Below, piece after piece: positions 52,376 through 62,552 of a DNA stretch of 64,000 nt. The notes under the pieces were generated by a model. The model saw nothing but the letters and a program-made list of their open reading frames with translations. It was not told the origin of the DNA and searched no databases. The stretch is from Piezodorus guildinii. Its lineage: Eukaryota > Arthropoda > Insecta > Hemiptera > Pentatomidae. The stretch lies in NCBI GenBank assembly GCA_023052935.1, contig CM041297.1, forward strand, positions 8,400,827 through 8,464,826, in the 5' to 3' direction. Within the stretch, counting starts at the first letter, position 1, and the number at the start of each line of letters is the position of its first letter. Made by a program: the position numbers and the translations under genes.

Positions 52376-53236
52376 TTGGATTGTGTCACATGAAATGTCC
52401 GTTTTCAAAGTAAAGGATTTTTATTAAATATCCGATTTGAAAAAAAAAAAAATTATTCGAAGTATTTACCTTCTTTTTCTACACATTTTTCCCAACGTGA
52501 CACCAACTTTTTTTCTCCGAACTGAAAAACTCTGAGCTTTGACAAAATCCAAAACAAAATATGAAAACGCACTTTTCACTTGATCATCATTTTCAAACAT
52601 TTTTCCTTTGACGAAGTTGTCTAAATTCCTGAACAGGTGGTAATCCGTCGAAGACAAGTCGGGAGAATAGGGTGGGGTGCGGAAGAACTTCGTAGCACAG
52701 TTCTTTCAATTTTTGCACGGTATGTTTTGAATCATGGGTCTTGCTGCCGCTCAGTGAGATCATGAGGTATCCATGTATCGAGCATTTTTACTTTCCCGAT
52801 ACACTTTAAATTTCTGGAAACGGTAGATGCACTTGATTTAGTTGTGCTGAGCCCTTTAACTGTTTGGTAGGGGTTTCCTTCTACTGTATGTTTGAGGTCA
52901 TCGTTGTCTATTACGGACAGAGGTCTGCTTCGGGGAAAGTTTTCCAAGTCGGTATCTCCAGCTGAAAACTTAGCAAACTAACGGCGAATGGTCCGTTCGT
53001 TAACACTCCCTCACAAAAATAATACTCGAAAATCGCGTGTTTCCATGTTCATATTTGGAGGTATACTAAAAAGTGGGTAATTGATTGGGAAGCTAATGTT
53101 TATAATACAAAGGTAGAGGATTAGTAACTGTTTACTTTGAATATGTAAACATTCGGAAGAAAACAACAGAGACCTGCAAAATCCTTTATGTATTTCAGAA
53201 ACTATAAAAACGGACATTTCATGTGAAACAACCCAA
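52376..53236 (-). mobile_element. mariner family 2, internally deleted copy
   Basis: Ends TTGGATTGTGTCACATGAAA and TTTCATGTGAAACAACCCAA (one mismatch in the left end relative to TTGGGTTG). 861 bp. It separates R1 LINE sequence (left) from family X (right). Confidence 0.9.
52466..53067 (-). pseudogene. mariner family 2 transposase remnant
   Basis: Minus strand: NMETRDFRVLFL near 53050, then a gap removing most of the first HTH, KFSAGDTDLENFPRSRPLSV, SRNLKCIGKVKMLDTWIPHD, LTERQQDP, a second deletion with frame loss, then SPDLSSTDYHLFRNLDNFVK, GKMFENDDQVKSAF. The linker and third catalytic Asp are present; the rest of the catalytic core is absent. Confidence 0.85.
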
Positions 53237-53238
53237 TA

Positions 53239-53965
53239 TAACGCGGAAACGAAAAGCCGTACGGAACCGAAATTTCATATTTATGAGAATTATAGGAAAC
53301 GCCCGAGATGTTACAGCAACTTTTGCACTAAAATCGGCTGACCGAAAGTATTACTTTACACTATGTATTTTACATCCTTTTAACGAATTTCTCTAAAGCG
53401 GCGTAAAATTTAAACTCGCTAATTCGATGTAAAATCTAATGGGCTTTAATATCATTTAAGTTTCATTCTGATAGAAATAGTCTGAAAGAATGCCAATATT
53501 TTGAAATTTCTTCTTCTAAAGCTTCCTCAATTATATCGCTTTAAATAAATTATCCATACCATCTTGTTAACAATGACCCAAAACAGCATAATATATAAAA
53601 TGAACGAATTCGATGTCCGACATAAGAAGGAAATTGTAATTGATTTGTAGCAATTTTTTGTTTCTGAACAAAATAGCAGTAAGATGCATGTATAATATAT
53701 TGGAAAGCTACAGACATTTGAAAAAAATATAATCTTATGCACAAATTTGTAAAAGTCGACGTAGAACAATGAAAAGCCGATGAAACTAATTGTTTGTCGT
53801 ATATAATTATATAACAGATTATTTAATAAAATAAATGTTATTATTCAAACTCTAGTTAATTAATTCTTTAACAATCTATTTTTTCTCCAAATGTTTTTTT
53901 TAAATTACTAAATTTATAATAACAATAGAGGTAAGTGTGCTGTGTGTTGTGCGCACCAGATTCTA
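53239..53965 (+). mobile_element. Family X, long copy
   Basis: Starts inside the family (ACGAAAAGCCGTACGGAACC) and continues CGCCCGAGATGTTACAGCAA, ATGTAAAATCTAATGGGCTT, GAACGAATTCGATGTCCGAC, TGAAAAGCCGATGAAACTAA to the terminus GAGGTAAGTGTGCTGTGTGT, TGTGCGCACCAGATT. About 725 bp. The 5' end is replaced by the mariner. Confidence 0.75.
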
Positions 53966-54124
53966 TTTTATTTCGTTGACAAAGTTACCATATTTTAAAT
54001 ACTAAACTTAGAGGAGAGAATAGCTCCGAGCTCCGAAACCTAATTAGGAAGCCGTCAGCCTGGCAGAGGACGCCAATAGGAAAAAAATATCACTTCTTGC
54101 GAGGGGCAGGTGTCCTCTCCCAGC

Positions 54125-54325
54125 TGCCTCATTCTCTTCTCTGTATTATACAAAAGCACACACTATGCACTGCCTGGATGATGTATTATACAATAGCATA
54201 CACTATACACTGCCTGGGTGCTGTATTATACAAAAGCACAGACTATGCACTGCCTGGATGCTGTATTGTACAAAAGCATACACTATACACTGTGTAGATG
54301 CTGTATTATACAAAAACATACACTG
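54125..54325. repeat. ~40-bp minisatellite, left block
   Basis: Unit TGCTGTATTATACAAAAGCA then TACACTATACACTGCCTGGA, five copies. The array is interrupted by LINE sequence and resumes at 54752. Confidence 0.9.
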
Positions 54326-54329
54326 TCAA

Positions 54330-54750
54330 AAATAATATTTCCGAAATCTCTCGTCGTTCCCTTTCAATCTTAAAGCTAAGACTGTATTCCCTCCGTCACC
54401 TATTCCCGCATGGAACCCGAATACTCCTCGTTACCTCCCTAATATTTCCTCACTTCGACTATTGATGTACGGTGTATAATGGTGTGTCTGGGGATCTGGA
54501 GGTAAAAATAAAACGCTTAATTAATTCCTTTGTTCGTTTCATCTTCGGAGTCCCTAGATACACCTCTGTATTCCAATTTTATGGCGAGTTGAAGTGGCTT
54601 AACCCTTCCAATCCTAGCAAGTATTTTCTTGCGTCATTCCTTTACAAAGTTATCCAATCCCGCCGTCCATCATATATTTTTGACCTCCTACAGTTCTTTT
54701 ATTCTAAAGGGACATGTCCCAGAATAATAAAGAATTTATCTATTTATTAT
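54330..54750 (+). pseudogene. LINE-B-type fragment lying inside a minisatellite
   Basis: Plus strand: ISEISRRSLSILKLRLYSLR, TRILLVTSLIFPHFDY, VKIKRLINSFVRFIFGVPRY, ELKWLNPSNPSKYFLASFLY, KVIQSRRPSYIFDLLQFF. Corresponds to the post-RT region of 19221-20089. No 3' UTR. One stop after HFDY. Confidence 0.78.
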
Positions 54751-54751
54751 A

Positions 54752-54885
54752 ACACTGCCTGGATGCTGTATTATACAAAAGCATACACTATACACTGCCC
54801 GGATGCTGTATTATACAAAAGCATACACTGTACACTGCCTGGATGCTGTATTATACAACAGTATAGACTATACATTCTGCTGTAG
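54752..54885. repeat. ~40-bp minisatellite, right block
   Basis: Three more units of the repeat at 54125-54325 in the same phase and orientation. Confidence 0.9.
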
Positions 54886-54971
54886 GTGCCTCCAGGGGAT
54901 TACCTCATTGCTTTGACCCTCCCATTTGTCGTTCGATTAATTCGATTGAATTATAGTCTAATTTTATATTT

Positions 54972-55266
54972 TTTTCTTTTCACTTGGCGCAACAGGCCGT
55001 GTAGGCCCTAGGCCTCGCGGTTTAATCTCCGTGGGAGGTTACACCCACGTTTCGTGATGCATTTTCTAGTGTAGGGTCATCACTCCCTACGCCTAATTTT
55101 GTGAGTGGCCACCATTTGGCTGACGGGTCTCACATACACGGGGGAGAGTCTGTGAGTGAATCCCATTTAATTACATTCTTATAAAAGCCCCGTCGGGACT
55201 GGGATTCGAACTCACAACTTTGGCATGAGAAACTAGCGCGCTAGCCACTCAGCCACGGGCTCCCCT
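54972..55266 (-). mobile_element. tRNA-derived SINE family 3
   Basis: Minus strand: GGGGAGCCCGTGGCTGAGTG, GCTAGCGCGCTAGTTTCTCA (A box region, GTGGCTGAGTGG), GTGAGTTCGAATCCCAGTCC (B box). The body has GTGTATGTGAGACCCGTCAG and ends CCTGTTGCGCCAAGTG. The tRNA part resembles a Leu/Ser-like tRNA with a long variable arm; it does not fold as a complete tRNA. Confidence 0.75.
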
Positions 55267-56209
55267 ATTTTTTTTTTGTTCGATTAGTAATAATTATATA
55301 TATATATATAATATATATATATATATATTAATATACTTTTTACGTTTTTCCCGTTTTCCAAGGGCTTCTATAGATATTATGTAGTACGATTTTTTTTTGA
55401 TTTTTTTTTTATAACATATTCTACAATGAAATCATAAACTTATTGCCGGTTTCTGTAGATTTTTTAAAATGTTATAATAAAAATTGGGATTCTGCAATCC
55501 CATTATTGTCATGATATGGGTTTATAACTTTCAATTATAGATTGAGAATAGTAAAATTTTATAGTTGTTACTTTTTTAAGACTTCGACTTACTTTTCTAA
55601 TATTTCGAGATCCTTGATGGCCTATTGAGGAAGGTAAAGATGAAAATTTAAAACCATTATGGAGCTTAACAAGGCCCGACCTGATAGAAATGCAAGTCGT
55701 TACAAAACTTGATAGAATCGATTTTCTCTTTCGACTTGATGTATGAAATTTTTTGTAAGGATGGAATTGAAATGATAAGGCTTACTGCTTATTAAATATT
55801 GAATAAGAGATTCTATCATTATAACTGGTCCATAAACTAATAGTAACAAGTAGTCACAAAGGCAATAAACAGAACATCTTCAAATAGTTTTCATTTCACG
55901 TCTGCGGTTTTATTGTCAGCTTATTTTAAACGTCTCCTAGAAGAGAGAATATCACTTGGTTATAAAGGTTTTACTGTCAGTAATAATAGCTTCTTCTTAA
56001 TGAACAATAAATAGAAAGCTGTGGGTGTGATGCTAGATGATGTTAAAAGAGTGTGGTACGAGCATCTAACGGTCTCAGGAGACATCTAGATCCTCAGGGT
56101 CGGTCGCGATAGGTCCAAGCACCTCACAGTTCGCAGTAGCAGGAAGCTGAAGCGACCAGGGCTGCAAGGAGATGGATTTGAAACCCTCAAAAGAAAATCT
56201 ATCGCTCTC
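55267..56209. other. No gene recognised
   Basis: AT-rich. (TA)n at about 55297-55328. Confidence 0.5.
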
Positions 56210-56425
56210 TTTACAAATTCTATCTCTACAACCTCTCTCCTTCTCTCACTCTATCTCTACAACCTCTCTCTCACTCTATCTCTACAACCTCTCTCTCACT
56301 CTACCTCTGCAACCTCTCTCTCACTCTATCTCTACAACCTCTCTCTCACTCTACCTCTGCAACCTCTCCCTCGCTCTACCTCTGCAATCTCTACCTCTAC
56401 GATCTCCCTCTCTAATCTGGGACTC
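56210..56425. repeat. ~24-bp pyrimidine minisatellite
   Basis: Unit CTCTCTCACTCTATCTCTAC plus AAC, about eight copies, all pyrimidine except the A residues. The plus-strand open frame across it is a by-product. Confidence 0.92.
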
Positions 56426-56519
56426 GGCGAATAATACAATAGTGCTCTATTATCACTCCCCTCCCTTGCTAGCAATACAAACATTTATGCAATAACAAAA
56501 AAAAAGTTTTCGAAGAATA

Positions 56520-57060
56520 TTATAGACTAGCTGTTTCCCGCGACTTCGTAAGCGTCAATTTCTGTTACTATGCTTTGGATTTAGAATTTCTTCTTCCCTC
56601 AGGTTCTGCAACTTGCGTTACATTCCGAAAGTTAGTATCTCTGAACGACAGTACTCCTTACCTCTGCAGTCCTCTGGCCGCCATGTCCTCCCTCACACTC
56701 TCTAGCCACGTTTTGCGGGCCTTCCTCGTCTTCGCCTCTTCTGCAGAGAGTACTTCATTATTTTATATGGCCACCGTGTCTCGTCCATCCTTATGGTATG
56801 GCCGTACCACATGAGTCTCTTCTTTGATATTTAATTCAAGATGTTAAGCTCAGCCCCTACTTTTTTTGTTATTTCCACATTTGGGATTCTTTGCAGCCCG
56901 GATATGCCACAGACTCTTCGCCAAAAGTCCATCTCAAGAGCCAACAATCTTCTTTCAGACGATTTTCGCACTGTCCATGTTTCTGCCCCATCTAAAGTGG
57001 TCACTAAGAGAAAGTAATGGTTTTTTTTTTTTTTTTTTTTTTTTTTTTCTACCACTTCCA
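56520..57060 (-). pseudogene. RTE-like LINE post-RT fragment
   Basis: Minus strand: LDGAETWTVRKSSERRLLAL, EMDFWRRVCGISGLQRIPNV, EITKKVGAELNI, then RLMWYGHTIRMDERHGGHI-type and R-ARKTWLESVREDMAAR-type remnants. LYGAETW...LLA-EM-FWRR--GIS is a common RTE-like signature. A T run at 57011-57049 breaks it at the start. TAGCTGTTTCCCGCGACTTC at 56529-56548 may be the edge of another repeat. Confidence 0.72.
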
Positions 57061-57194
57061 ATTTTATTTTTGATGTATTTTGCCATCGTTCCGAAATGAT
57101 CTTTAGTTAAGCCAAGATATTTAAATATGTTGCTCTGTGAGATTTTAAAAATAAAATAACGTACTCATTTTCTACAGTTTCATTTGTAAAATAT

Positions 57195-57736
57195 ATATAA
57201 TTTTAATTATGGATTTTTATTTTTTATAGTTTGTACGGGAATAGGAGTTTATGGAATTATACTTTCTGGTTGATCTTCTAATTCTAATTATTCTTTATTA
57301 GGAAGTCTTCGTTCTGTTGCTCAGGTTATTTCTTATGAAGTTAGAATAATTATAATTATATTATGTTTGGTAATTTTTGTTTTTAGATGTAATTTATTAG
57401 ATTTTATATATTATCAAACTAAGTGTTGATTTATATTTTTATCATTTCCTTTATTTTTTTGTTGATTATCTTCATGTTTGGCTGAAACTAACCGTTTTCC
57501 TTTTGATTTTGCGGAAGGAGAAAGTGAACTTGTTAGAGGATTTAATGTTGAATATAGAAGAGGAGGATTTGCTTTTATTTTTTTATCTGAATATATAAAT
57601 ATTATTTTTATATCTTTATTAACTAATATTATTTTTATAGGTTGTGATTTATATTCTTTTATATTTTATATTAAGGTTATAATTTTAGTTTTTTGATTTA
57701 TTTGAGTTCGAGGGGTCTTACCCCGGTTTCGTTATG
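57195..57736 (+). pseudogene. nad1: Nuclear mitochondrial insert: ND1, C-terminal half
   Basis: Reads as NADH dehydrogenase subunit 1 only in the invertebrate mitochondrial code: GVYGIILSGWSSNSNYSLLG (W is TGA at 57271), [41 protein letters not shown] (S are AGA), ending VLPRFRYVN at the join. Stops under the nuclear code show it cannot work in the nucleus. Frame is intact, implying recent transfer. It precedes the rrnL-trnL-ND1 N-terminal block, reversed from mitochondrial order. Confidence 0.93.
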
Positions 57737-57890
57737 TAAATTGATATATTTATCTGTTCGACCTTTAATATTTTACATGATATGAGTTCAGACCGGCGTG
57801 AGCCAGGTCGGTTTCTATCTTTTTATAATTAATATAAATTAGTACGAAAGGACCTTTTATATCAAATATTTTGTATGTATAATACAATAA
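57737..57890 (+). pseudogene. rrnL: Nuclear mitochondrial insert: 3' end of large-subunit rRNA
   Basis: Contains CTGTTCGACCTTTAATATTT, TACATGATATGAGTTCAGAC, CGGCGTGAGCCAGGTCGG and TTAGTACGAAAGGACC, the conserved peptidyl-transferase and sarcin-loop-side end of mitochondrial 16S rRNA. Only the last ~140 nt are present. Confidence 0.93.
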
Positions 57891-57898
57891 TATTCATT

Positions 57899-57965
57899 GC
57901 TATCTTGGCAGATTAAATGCATTAAATTTAGAATTTATATATGTAATGTATAAATTACAGATAGT
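57899..57965 (+). tRNA. trnL1: Nuclear mitochondrial insert: tRNA-Leu(UAG), pseudogene copy
   Basis: Acceptor stem GCTATCT / AGATAGT (G-T first pair), D arm GCA...TGC, anticodon loop TTTAGAA with anticodon TAG, T arm GTAA...TTAC; 67 nt. It sits between rrnL and ND1 as in insect mitochondrial genomes. In the nucleus it is not expected to be expressed. Confidence 0.88.
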
Positions 57966-57966
57966 A

Positions 57967-58196
57967 TTGTTTTTATTAATTTATGTTTTAATAATTGTTT
58001 GTGTTTTGATTTGTGTTTCTTTTGTAACTTTATTAGAGCGTAAGGTTTTAGGTTATATTCAGCTTCGTAAGGGTCCTAATAAATTAGGTTTTATAGGAAT
58101 TGTTCAGCCTTTTTCTGATGGTATTAAATTATTTTTTAAAGAACAAATTTTCCCTTATAAATCAAATAATTTAATTTATTATATATCCCCTATTTA
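57967..58196 (+). pseudogene. nad1: Nuclear mitochondrial insert: ND1, N-terminal part
   Basis: Starts with TTG directly after trnL1. [56 protein letters not shown] are the conserved ND1 N-terminus. Frame open to the junction with helicase sequence. Between this piece and the C-terminal piece roughly 20-30 residues of ND1 are absent. From 58009 the sequence has an inverted second copy at 59883-60104. Confidence 0.93.
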
Positions 58197-58230
58197 TGTA
58201 AAATATAGTTTATAATTGCAACCTGTTCTT
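58009..58230 (+). repeat. Inverted repeat arm 1 (ND1 plus helicase junction)
   Basis: 222 bp, reverse complement of 59883-60104, with one mismatch noted (TATATATCCCC vs TATTTATCCCC). It includes the ND1/helicase junction and ~30 bp of helicase-side sequence (ATTGCAACCTGTTCTT), so the junction existed before the duplication. Confidence 0.92.
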
Positions 58231-58456
58231 GACAACAAGACATATAGTTGACCTTGCAGTCTTGACGTAAATTGATTCCTACTTGTTTAAATGTTTGATC
58301 CTGTGATTTATTAATTGTTACGGCAAAAGATAACTTAATGGGAAATTGAATCATTTTAAAATTAAAAGGTAAATAATTTAGAATTATTGGGATGCGAGGT
58401 TGAATTTTCGCGTCATATAGCCTAAAGCCTTCCTCGATAAATAGACTATCCAACAA
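58199..58456 (-). pseudogene. Helitron PIF1-like helicase, C-terminal fragment
   Basis: Minus strand: IEEGFRLYDAKIQPRIPIIL, NYLPFNFKMIQFPIKLSFAV, TINKSQDQTFKQVGINLRQD. RIPIIPNDLPF...QFP-K-SFA-TINK-QGQT is the SF1 helicase motif V/VI area of Helitron Rep-helicases; Q-D replaces Q-G. A frame change leads to GQLYVLLSRTG, the terminal GQLYVA-SR block. Only ~85 residues of >1,400 remain. Confidence 0.82.
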
Positions 58457-59044
58457 AAAAAAATTTTTTTCAATTCGAACCAGTAGTGCCTGAGATTAGC
58501 GCGTTCAAAGAAACAAACTCTTCAGCTTTATAATATTAATATAGATTATTTCCAAATTAGAGGATCCCTTCATAATAGTTGACATTTCTAAAAGAAGATA
58601 TTGATTATGTATGAAATAAGTATTGAACTTCTCTGCGGCCACAACAAAGTTGCAACAAATACTTTACTTAAGGTTTAGCAAAAGAAAGGACGGGTTGGGG
58701 TTTGCAAAGAGGTTTATATAATTTACTCTCAAAGCTAACTTTGAGAACTTGCACAACCTTTGTTGTACCGTTGAATTCCACAGCCCTTCAACCTTCCGTC
58801 TTCGATGAATCTCAATCCTCACTTAACGTCTTCCTAATTTTAATGATGCGATAGCTTCTAGTATTTCCTTTTTATTTAAATACATTTTCCAAATTTTTAG
58901 AATTCAGTATAAATTATAATTGTATTTATAGTACTTTTTGTTTTTTAATTTCAATTCAAAATAATAATTATTTATAGATTTGGTGAATACCTGATATGAG
59001 CGATCATCTCCTTTTTTGCACCGTTGATATTCATGATGTCCTAT
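58457..59044. other. No gene recognised
   Basis: Unassigned spacer inside the NUMT inverted repeat. Confidence 0.5.
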
Positions 59045-59800
59045 ATATTCAAAATATGTACAGAAATCTTGAGGTATGGTGTCAGGATTGGGGAATTAAA
59101 ATTAATTCCAACAAATCCCACCAAATTACCTTTACTCTACGCCGTAAACCTATGACATCCTGCCCTACAGTATCCTTTAATAATATTCCGCTTATTCAAA
59201 TTGAAAAGATCCGCTACCTAGGACTTCTACTTGGCAAACGTTTAATATGGAATCCACACACTAGATTGAAACGAAAAGAAACTGCTCGCCGCTTTCGGTT
59301 ACTTCAACACTTAATAGACAAACGCTCTAAACTTCCACTTAACTAAAAAAAACTCATCTACATGACCATCATAAGACCTATCTGGACTTACGGAGTTGAG
59401 CTATGGGGCTCCACTAAACCATCAAATTCTTCCCGTCCAATCTAAAATCTTCAACGCTCCTTATTTTGTCACGAATAAGCCCATCCATCAAGACCTTAAT
59501 ATTCCCTTTGTAGCTGATTTGACCCGAACCAAGTATCAATAAGGATGGAAGGCCATGACAATCTCTACTCCCAATCTAACCCACTAGTTTCAATCCTTGC
59601 TTCCTCTTCCGTTCCTGAAAATCCTCTGAGGCGTCTGAAAAGAAGATGGCCACGAGACCTTCTTGTTTAGATTGAATACTAGAGTGCTGCCAATGGGCAG
59701 TTTCTCTTCATATTTTTCATGTACACTATCTATTATCAGAATATTTACTTGATGTATTCCAATATACAGTTGTAAATTTCAATAAAATATTTTTTTTTAA
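59045..59800 (+). pseudogene. Jockey-1 3' part, truncated
   Basis: NLEVWCQDWGIKINSNKSHQ, ITFTLRRKPMTSCPTVSF, NPHTRLKRKETARRFRLLQH, then a stop at 59344 (Tyr codon to TAA), KKLIYMTIIRPIWTYGVELW and PLRRLKRRWPRDLL. 3' UTR with GTTGTAAATTTCAATAAAAT at 59768-59787. Closely related to the copy at 5990. Confidence 0.87.
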
Positions 59801-59882
59801 ATGTACAGAAATTATTTCGAAAAAAAAAATCGCTTTAATAGGTCAAGAACGCATATTTTTATTAGCACTAACTCTAGTGTTA

Positions 59883-60104
59883 AAGAACAGGTTGCAATTA
59901 TAAACTATATTTTACATAAATAGGGGATAAATAATAAATTAAATTATTTGATTTATAAGGGAAAATTTGTTCTTTAAAAAATAATTTAATACCATCAGAA
60001 AAAGGCTGAACAATTCCTATAAAACCTAATTTATTAGGACCCTTACGAAGCTGAATATAACCTAAAACCTTACGCTCTAATAAAGTTACAAAAGAAACAC
60101 AAAT
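59883..60104 (-). repeat. Inverted repeat arm 2: second copy of the ND1/helicase junction
   Basis: Reverse complement of 58009-58230, practically identical. It carries ND1 codons from [15 protein letters not shown] to [12 protein letters not shown] and the helicase-side TATAATTGCAACCTGTTCTT. Beyond both ends the flanks differ. Confidence 0.92.
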
Positions 60105-60109
60105 TTAAG

Positions 60110-62290
60110 AGGACGTCTTCTCAGCAGCCATCTTTAACTTGTTCCCCAGCTACTTGCTCCTTTGGTCAAAGACGACACCAAGATTTCTAACGGTAGTATG
60201 GAAATGGATAGGTAGTCCGTTAAGGTATAGTAAGGGATAATAAGGAAGGGAATTAACGAGATGTTTGGAACCTATAATTATGGCCTTAGTTTTATCGACG
60301 TTCAGTCTTAAATCATTCTTTAATGCCCATGCGTTAATATTATCTATGTCTTCCTGCATCTTACGAATCGCCTCAAACATCTCGCTGGGATAAAAGGAAA
60401 GGTAGATCTGAAGATCATCGGCATATAAATGATATTTTGAATGATGGATAGAGTCAGGTAGATCATTTATGTATAAAGAGAAAAGAGTCGGAGAGAGTGA
60501 GGATCCTTGTGGAACACCGCGAGTTAGTAAGAGTGGAGAAGAAGTAGGTTTATCAGGAATAATAACTGTTTGGGAACGATGAGATAGGTAGGATTGGAAC
60601 CACTTTAAGACACTGTTTCATAAGGATAGATTTTCGAGTTTTGAAAGCAGGATATCATGGTTCACTAGGTCGAACGCTTTGGAAAAGTCAAATAGAACAA
60701 GGATTGTGATTTTGCGTTTATCTATGGAGGATTGGATATCTTGAGTAATTTTCAACAAGGCGGATTGTGTTGAGAAGTGAGTTCGGAAACCGGATTGGAG
60801 GGGATTTATTAGGGACTTTTGCTCTAGGAAGGTGTTGAGCTGTGAATGGACTATTCTTTCTAACGGCTTAGAGAGATTGGAGAGGATGGAAATCGGTCGG
60901 AAATCAGAAGCTCTGGTTGGAACTGAAACTTTGCTAATAGGACGGATTATAGCTTTTTTCCAAGCTGTTGGAAAGGTAGAATTCTGTAGAGAGTAGTTAT
61001 AAATTTGCAAAAGGATTGGAAATATGATAGGTAAGCACAATTTGATTAATTTAACGGGAATTTGATCCGGTCCATGGTCTGTGGTTCTGGATTTCAATAC
61101 GGAGGTGAATAGGTCTTCAGGGTATATATTTGAGAAATAGAATTTTTCGGGGTTGAAAGATATTTTTGGAATGGAGTATGAAAAGGTTGAAGACGTTTGG
61201 ATAGGATTGGTAAAGTAGGAGTTTAATTGGTCGGAGAAAACAGGGTAGGAGATGCAAGCCTTTGTCTTCACAATGGAGTGATTTTTGAGGATTTTCCATC
61301 GAGACTTATGATCCGGGGCTTGCGATAGTGAAGTGTGGAAGAACAGTGCTTTAGTACGGCGTAGGGATGACTGGGTAAGGTTTCTCAGGATTTTAAACGA
61401 GGAATAGTCATCGGGATTTCGTGTACGCCGGAAGCGTCTCCTAGCTGCGTCCCTTCCCCTCATCATCTCTCTGATTTCGGGGTTAATCCAGGGAGCAGAG
61501 GGTCTTCTGAAAGTTGAGGTTTTTAGTGGTGCGTGACGATTTAGAAATAAAAGGAGATCGGAGCATAAACACTTCACTTTTTCATCGATAGAAGAATAGG
61601 AGTAGATTGGTTCTAAGGATCGGTCAAGGGCTTCTAGATGAGGATTTAAAGTTTCTGGATTCAAAGAGTCGAAGTCGCGCCATGAGATTTGTTTAGGAGT
61701 GAATTTAGGTATTGGGACGTTGTAAGAAATCTCGATGAGATCATGGTGAGATAGGAAAGATACTGGGTTTTGAGAAGAAGACAACAGGTTTTGAGGAGAA
61801 TCCACTATGAAGAGGTCAAGCCAGGTGCTTGACAACCGAGTATGATGAGTAGGATTAAACGGAACGATGAAAAGGTCTAGAGAGTGAATAAGGTCAATTA
61901 AGTATGATTTGTCAGGGGAGTCGGAAGATAAATTGGTATTGAGGTCACCTGTTATTATTATATTGTTGTATAAGGGAACATATGTGAAAAGAGAGGATTC
62001 CAGTGTAGGATCGAATCGGACATGTGGAGGGCGATATATTATGATATAAAGAAGGGAAAATAAATTTGAGGAAATTTCCACAAATAAATATTCAGGGTGA
62101 GGTATATCGGCAGATGGAGATTCGAATAGGATTTTTGTCCTCAAACTTTCATGAACGTATAGACCATCACCCCCACCTGTTCGGTCCACCCGATCATGAC
62201 GAATGAGTGCGAAATTAGGTATGGATACAGAGGTATGGATAATGTGTGTATATTTTTTGATGACCGCACTCTCAACCATATTCCTCATGT
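60110..62290 (-). pseudogene. LINE-D (same family as LINE-B), CR1-like ORF2 with one main break
   Basis: Minus strand, 556 codons open from 62288 to 60618: endonuclease RTGGGDGLYVHES, VEISSNLFSLLYIIIYRPPH, NIIITGDLNTNL, THHTRLSSTWLDLFIVDS, FLSHHDLIEISY; then RRPSAPWINPEIREMMRGRD; RT begins DHGPDQIPVKLIKLCLPIIF, KKAIIRPISKV, ASDFRPISILSNLSKPLERI, QSGFRTHFSTQSALLKI, LVLFDFSKAFDLVNHDIL (motif A). A stop near 60618 separates GVPQGSSLSPTLFSLYINDL, YADDLQIYLSFYPS (motif C) and LRLNVDKTKAIIIGS, HFHTTVRNLGVVFDQ. It is cut off at about 60150. The first ~50 residues of the endonuclease and the post-RT domain are absent. Confidence 0.88.
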
Positions 62291-62552
62291 AATCTTCTCT
62301 ACGGTCAACTAAACTCCATCATTATTACTAATTTATATTTCAAATGAACTATTTTAAATCCATTTTAAAAGTTAAATTCAATTTCCATAGGATTCCCATT
62401 TAGTCTACAGGGAAACATCCGTTTTCATGAACTAGTATTAATTTTGATATAATCAATAAGGAAATTATTTTATAGATTTAAAACAACTTATCAATTATGT
62501 TAAAAACTTAGTTAAGATTGAGTACGTAATATTGTTTCTAAAATCTTGCGTA
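62291..62552. other. No gene recognised
   Basis: AT-rich spacer between LINE-D and the chimeric array. Confidence 0.5.

Noticed and set aside
56172..56495. Plus-strand frame rich in SLSLYLYNLSL
   Set aside because: Translation of a pyrimidine minisatellite.
57195..58196. Functional ND1, rrnL and trnL genes
   Set aside because: Incomplete, permuted, next to nuclear TE, and needing the mitochondrial code; a nuclear insert.
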